This document shows positions 30,499 to 30,868 of a stretch of 30,868 nucleotides of DNA, piece by piece. Under the pieces are notes generated by a model. That model did no database searches. It was not told the DNA's origin and was given only the letters and a program-made list of their open reading frames with translations. Both the position numbers and the translations under genes were made by a program. Numbering within the stretch: position 1 is the stretch's first letter; the number at the start of each line of letters is the position of its first letter. Location of the stretch: IMG/VR virus record IMGVR_UViG_3300037247_001856, positions 1-30,868 of that record. One strand, 5' to 3'. The stretch is from a virus.

Positions 30499-30868
30499 CC
30501 AGCTTTTGTGTGTTTATCGCCGATGGAACTGGAATTCTGCGATGCAAGTTTTGCCCTAATAAAATTTATTCCGATGACCCGTCAACGGCTTATGCTGCTT
30601 GTAAAAATCCATCGGGACCATGCGGACAGTTAGGCGATTTTACCGGCAAGGAAGTTGACGGAAAGAGCAAGTGTGGTCGGGCACGGGCGAGGTTGTTTGC
30701 TTGCCAAACTCATGGGGAGTGTACCAAAAGGAAAAAAATCGATACGATGCCATGTTGCATTGGCTGCCAAGATTTCAAGCGAAAATCACCACCACCAACC
30801 AAGGAAATCGACTATGGCGAAAAAGTTGAAAGTAGCGTTTCTCACCCCAACACTCAATCAGACAGGCC
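30495..30868 (+). CDS. Cysteine-rich protein, partial
   Basis: ATG overlaps the previous stop (ATGA), and the frame is open to the end of the window, 124 codons. It has CKFCPNK, then FACQTHGECTKRKK, and MPCCIGCQDF near residue 90, a spacing of Cys pairs that would bind zinc or iron. From memory, this FAC..HGECT...C..C pattern occurs near glycosyltransferase genes in planctomycete-like phages. The last 50 bases overlap a possible start of the next gene, so the true end probably lies just beyond the window. Confidence 0.6.
   Translation, partial: MTSFCVFIADGTGILRCKFCPNKIYSDDPSTAYAACKNPSGPCGQLGDFTGKEVDGKSKCGRARARLFACQTHGECTKRKKIDTMPCCIGCQDFKRKSPPPTKEIDYGEKVESSVSHPNTQSDR
30814..30868 (+). CDS. 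Possible start of a glycosyltransferase gene, partial
   Basis: The ATG at 30814 has AAGGA eight bases upstream and opens MAKKLKVAFLTPTLNQTG. The KVAFLTPxL opening is typical of the first strand of family 4 (GT-B) glycosyltransferases. Only 18 codons are visible, so this is a lead and not a firm call. It overlaps the Cys-rich frame. Confidence 0.35.
   Translation, partial: MAKKLKVAFLTPTLNQTG

Noticed and set aside
1-30868. CRISPR array, tRNA, rRNA, insertion sequence, integrase or attachment site
   Set aside because: No repeat-spacer pattern, tRNA-like fold, transposase or recombinase motif was seen; the topoisomerase IB domain has the topoisomerase motifs, not the tyrosine-integrase arrangement.

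Overview
The window is a phage or prophage segment, read almost entirely left to right. Evidence is the primase/helicase, both terminase subunits, capsid, head-tail, tail, portal and Mu F-like genes in one dense block, with most genes joined by ATGA, TAATG or few-base junctions. No integrase, attachment site, tRNA or rRNA gene is visible, so I cannot say whether it is integrated. Both ends are cut inside genes. GC content is moderate to high. The set of small secreted or membrane proteins and the style of the tail proteins fit a phage of a Planctomycetota-like bacterium, but that host guess is weak inference.

Layout. Bases 1-1269: 3' part of a D5/P4-type primase-helicase, then about 210 bases of repeats and palindromes that look like a control region or origin. 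Bases 1481-6285: small accessory genes (zinc ribbon, secreted and membrane microproteins), a matrixin-type metalloprotease with a cysteine-switch-like prosegment, and two possible holin-like genes. Bases 6282-7716: LamG-like and small virion proteins. Bases 7726-10020: terminase small and large subunits and a helix-turn-helix protein. Bases 10017-11324: the only convincing reverse-strand gene, a beta-rich virion protein. Bases 11483-15838: protease/scaffold-like protein with possible internal starts, decoration protein, major capsid protein and two tandem paralogues, closed by a strong terminator. Bases 15926-24085: fibre-like protein, head-tail connector, tail completion, tail tube, short tape-measure-like and baseplate-like genes. 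Bases 24121-24731: a gene pair joined by a predicted -1 ribosomal frameshift. Bases 24737-28301: portal, a 52-residue acidic protein and a Mu F-like minor head protein. Bases 28298-30868: tail or appendage proteins, a cysteine-rich protein and the first codons of a possible glycosyltransferase.

The main discovery candidate is the gene at 24737-27124. Its first half is a portal-like protein and its last 270 residues are a type IB DNA topoisomerase with all catalytic residues in place (Arg637, Lys675, Arg732, Asn773, Tyr782). A collagen-like Gly/Gln/Pro linker joins the halves. If made as one chain, it would place up to twelve topoisomerase domains at the DNA entry/exit vertex of the capsid. 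Other strong points are the A AAA AAA frameshift site just upstream, the metalloprotease zymogen, and the nested start sites in the scaffold-like gene.
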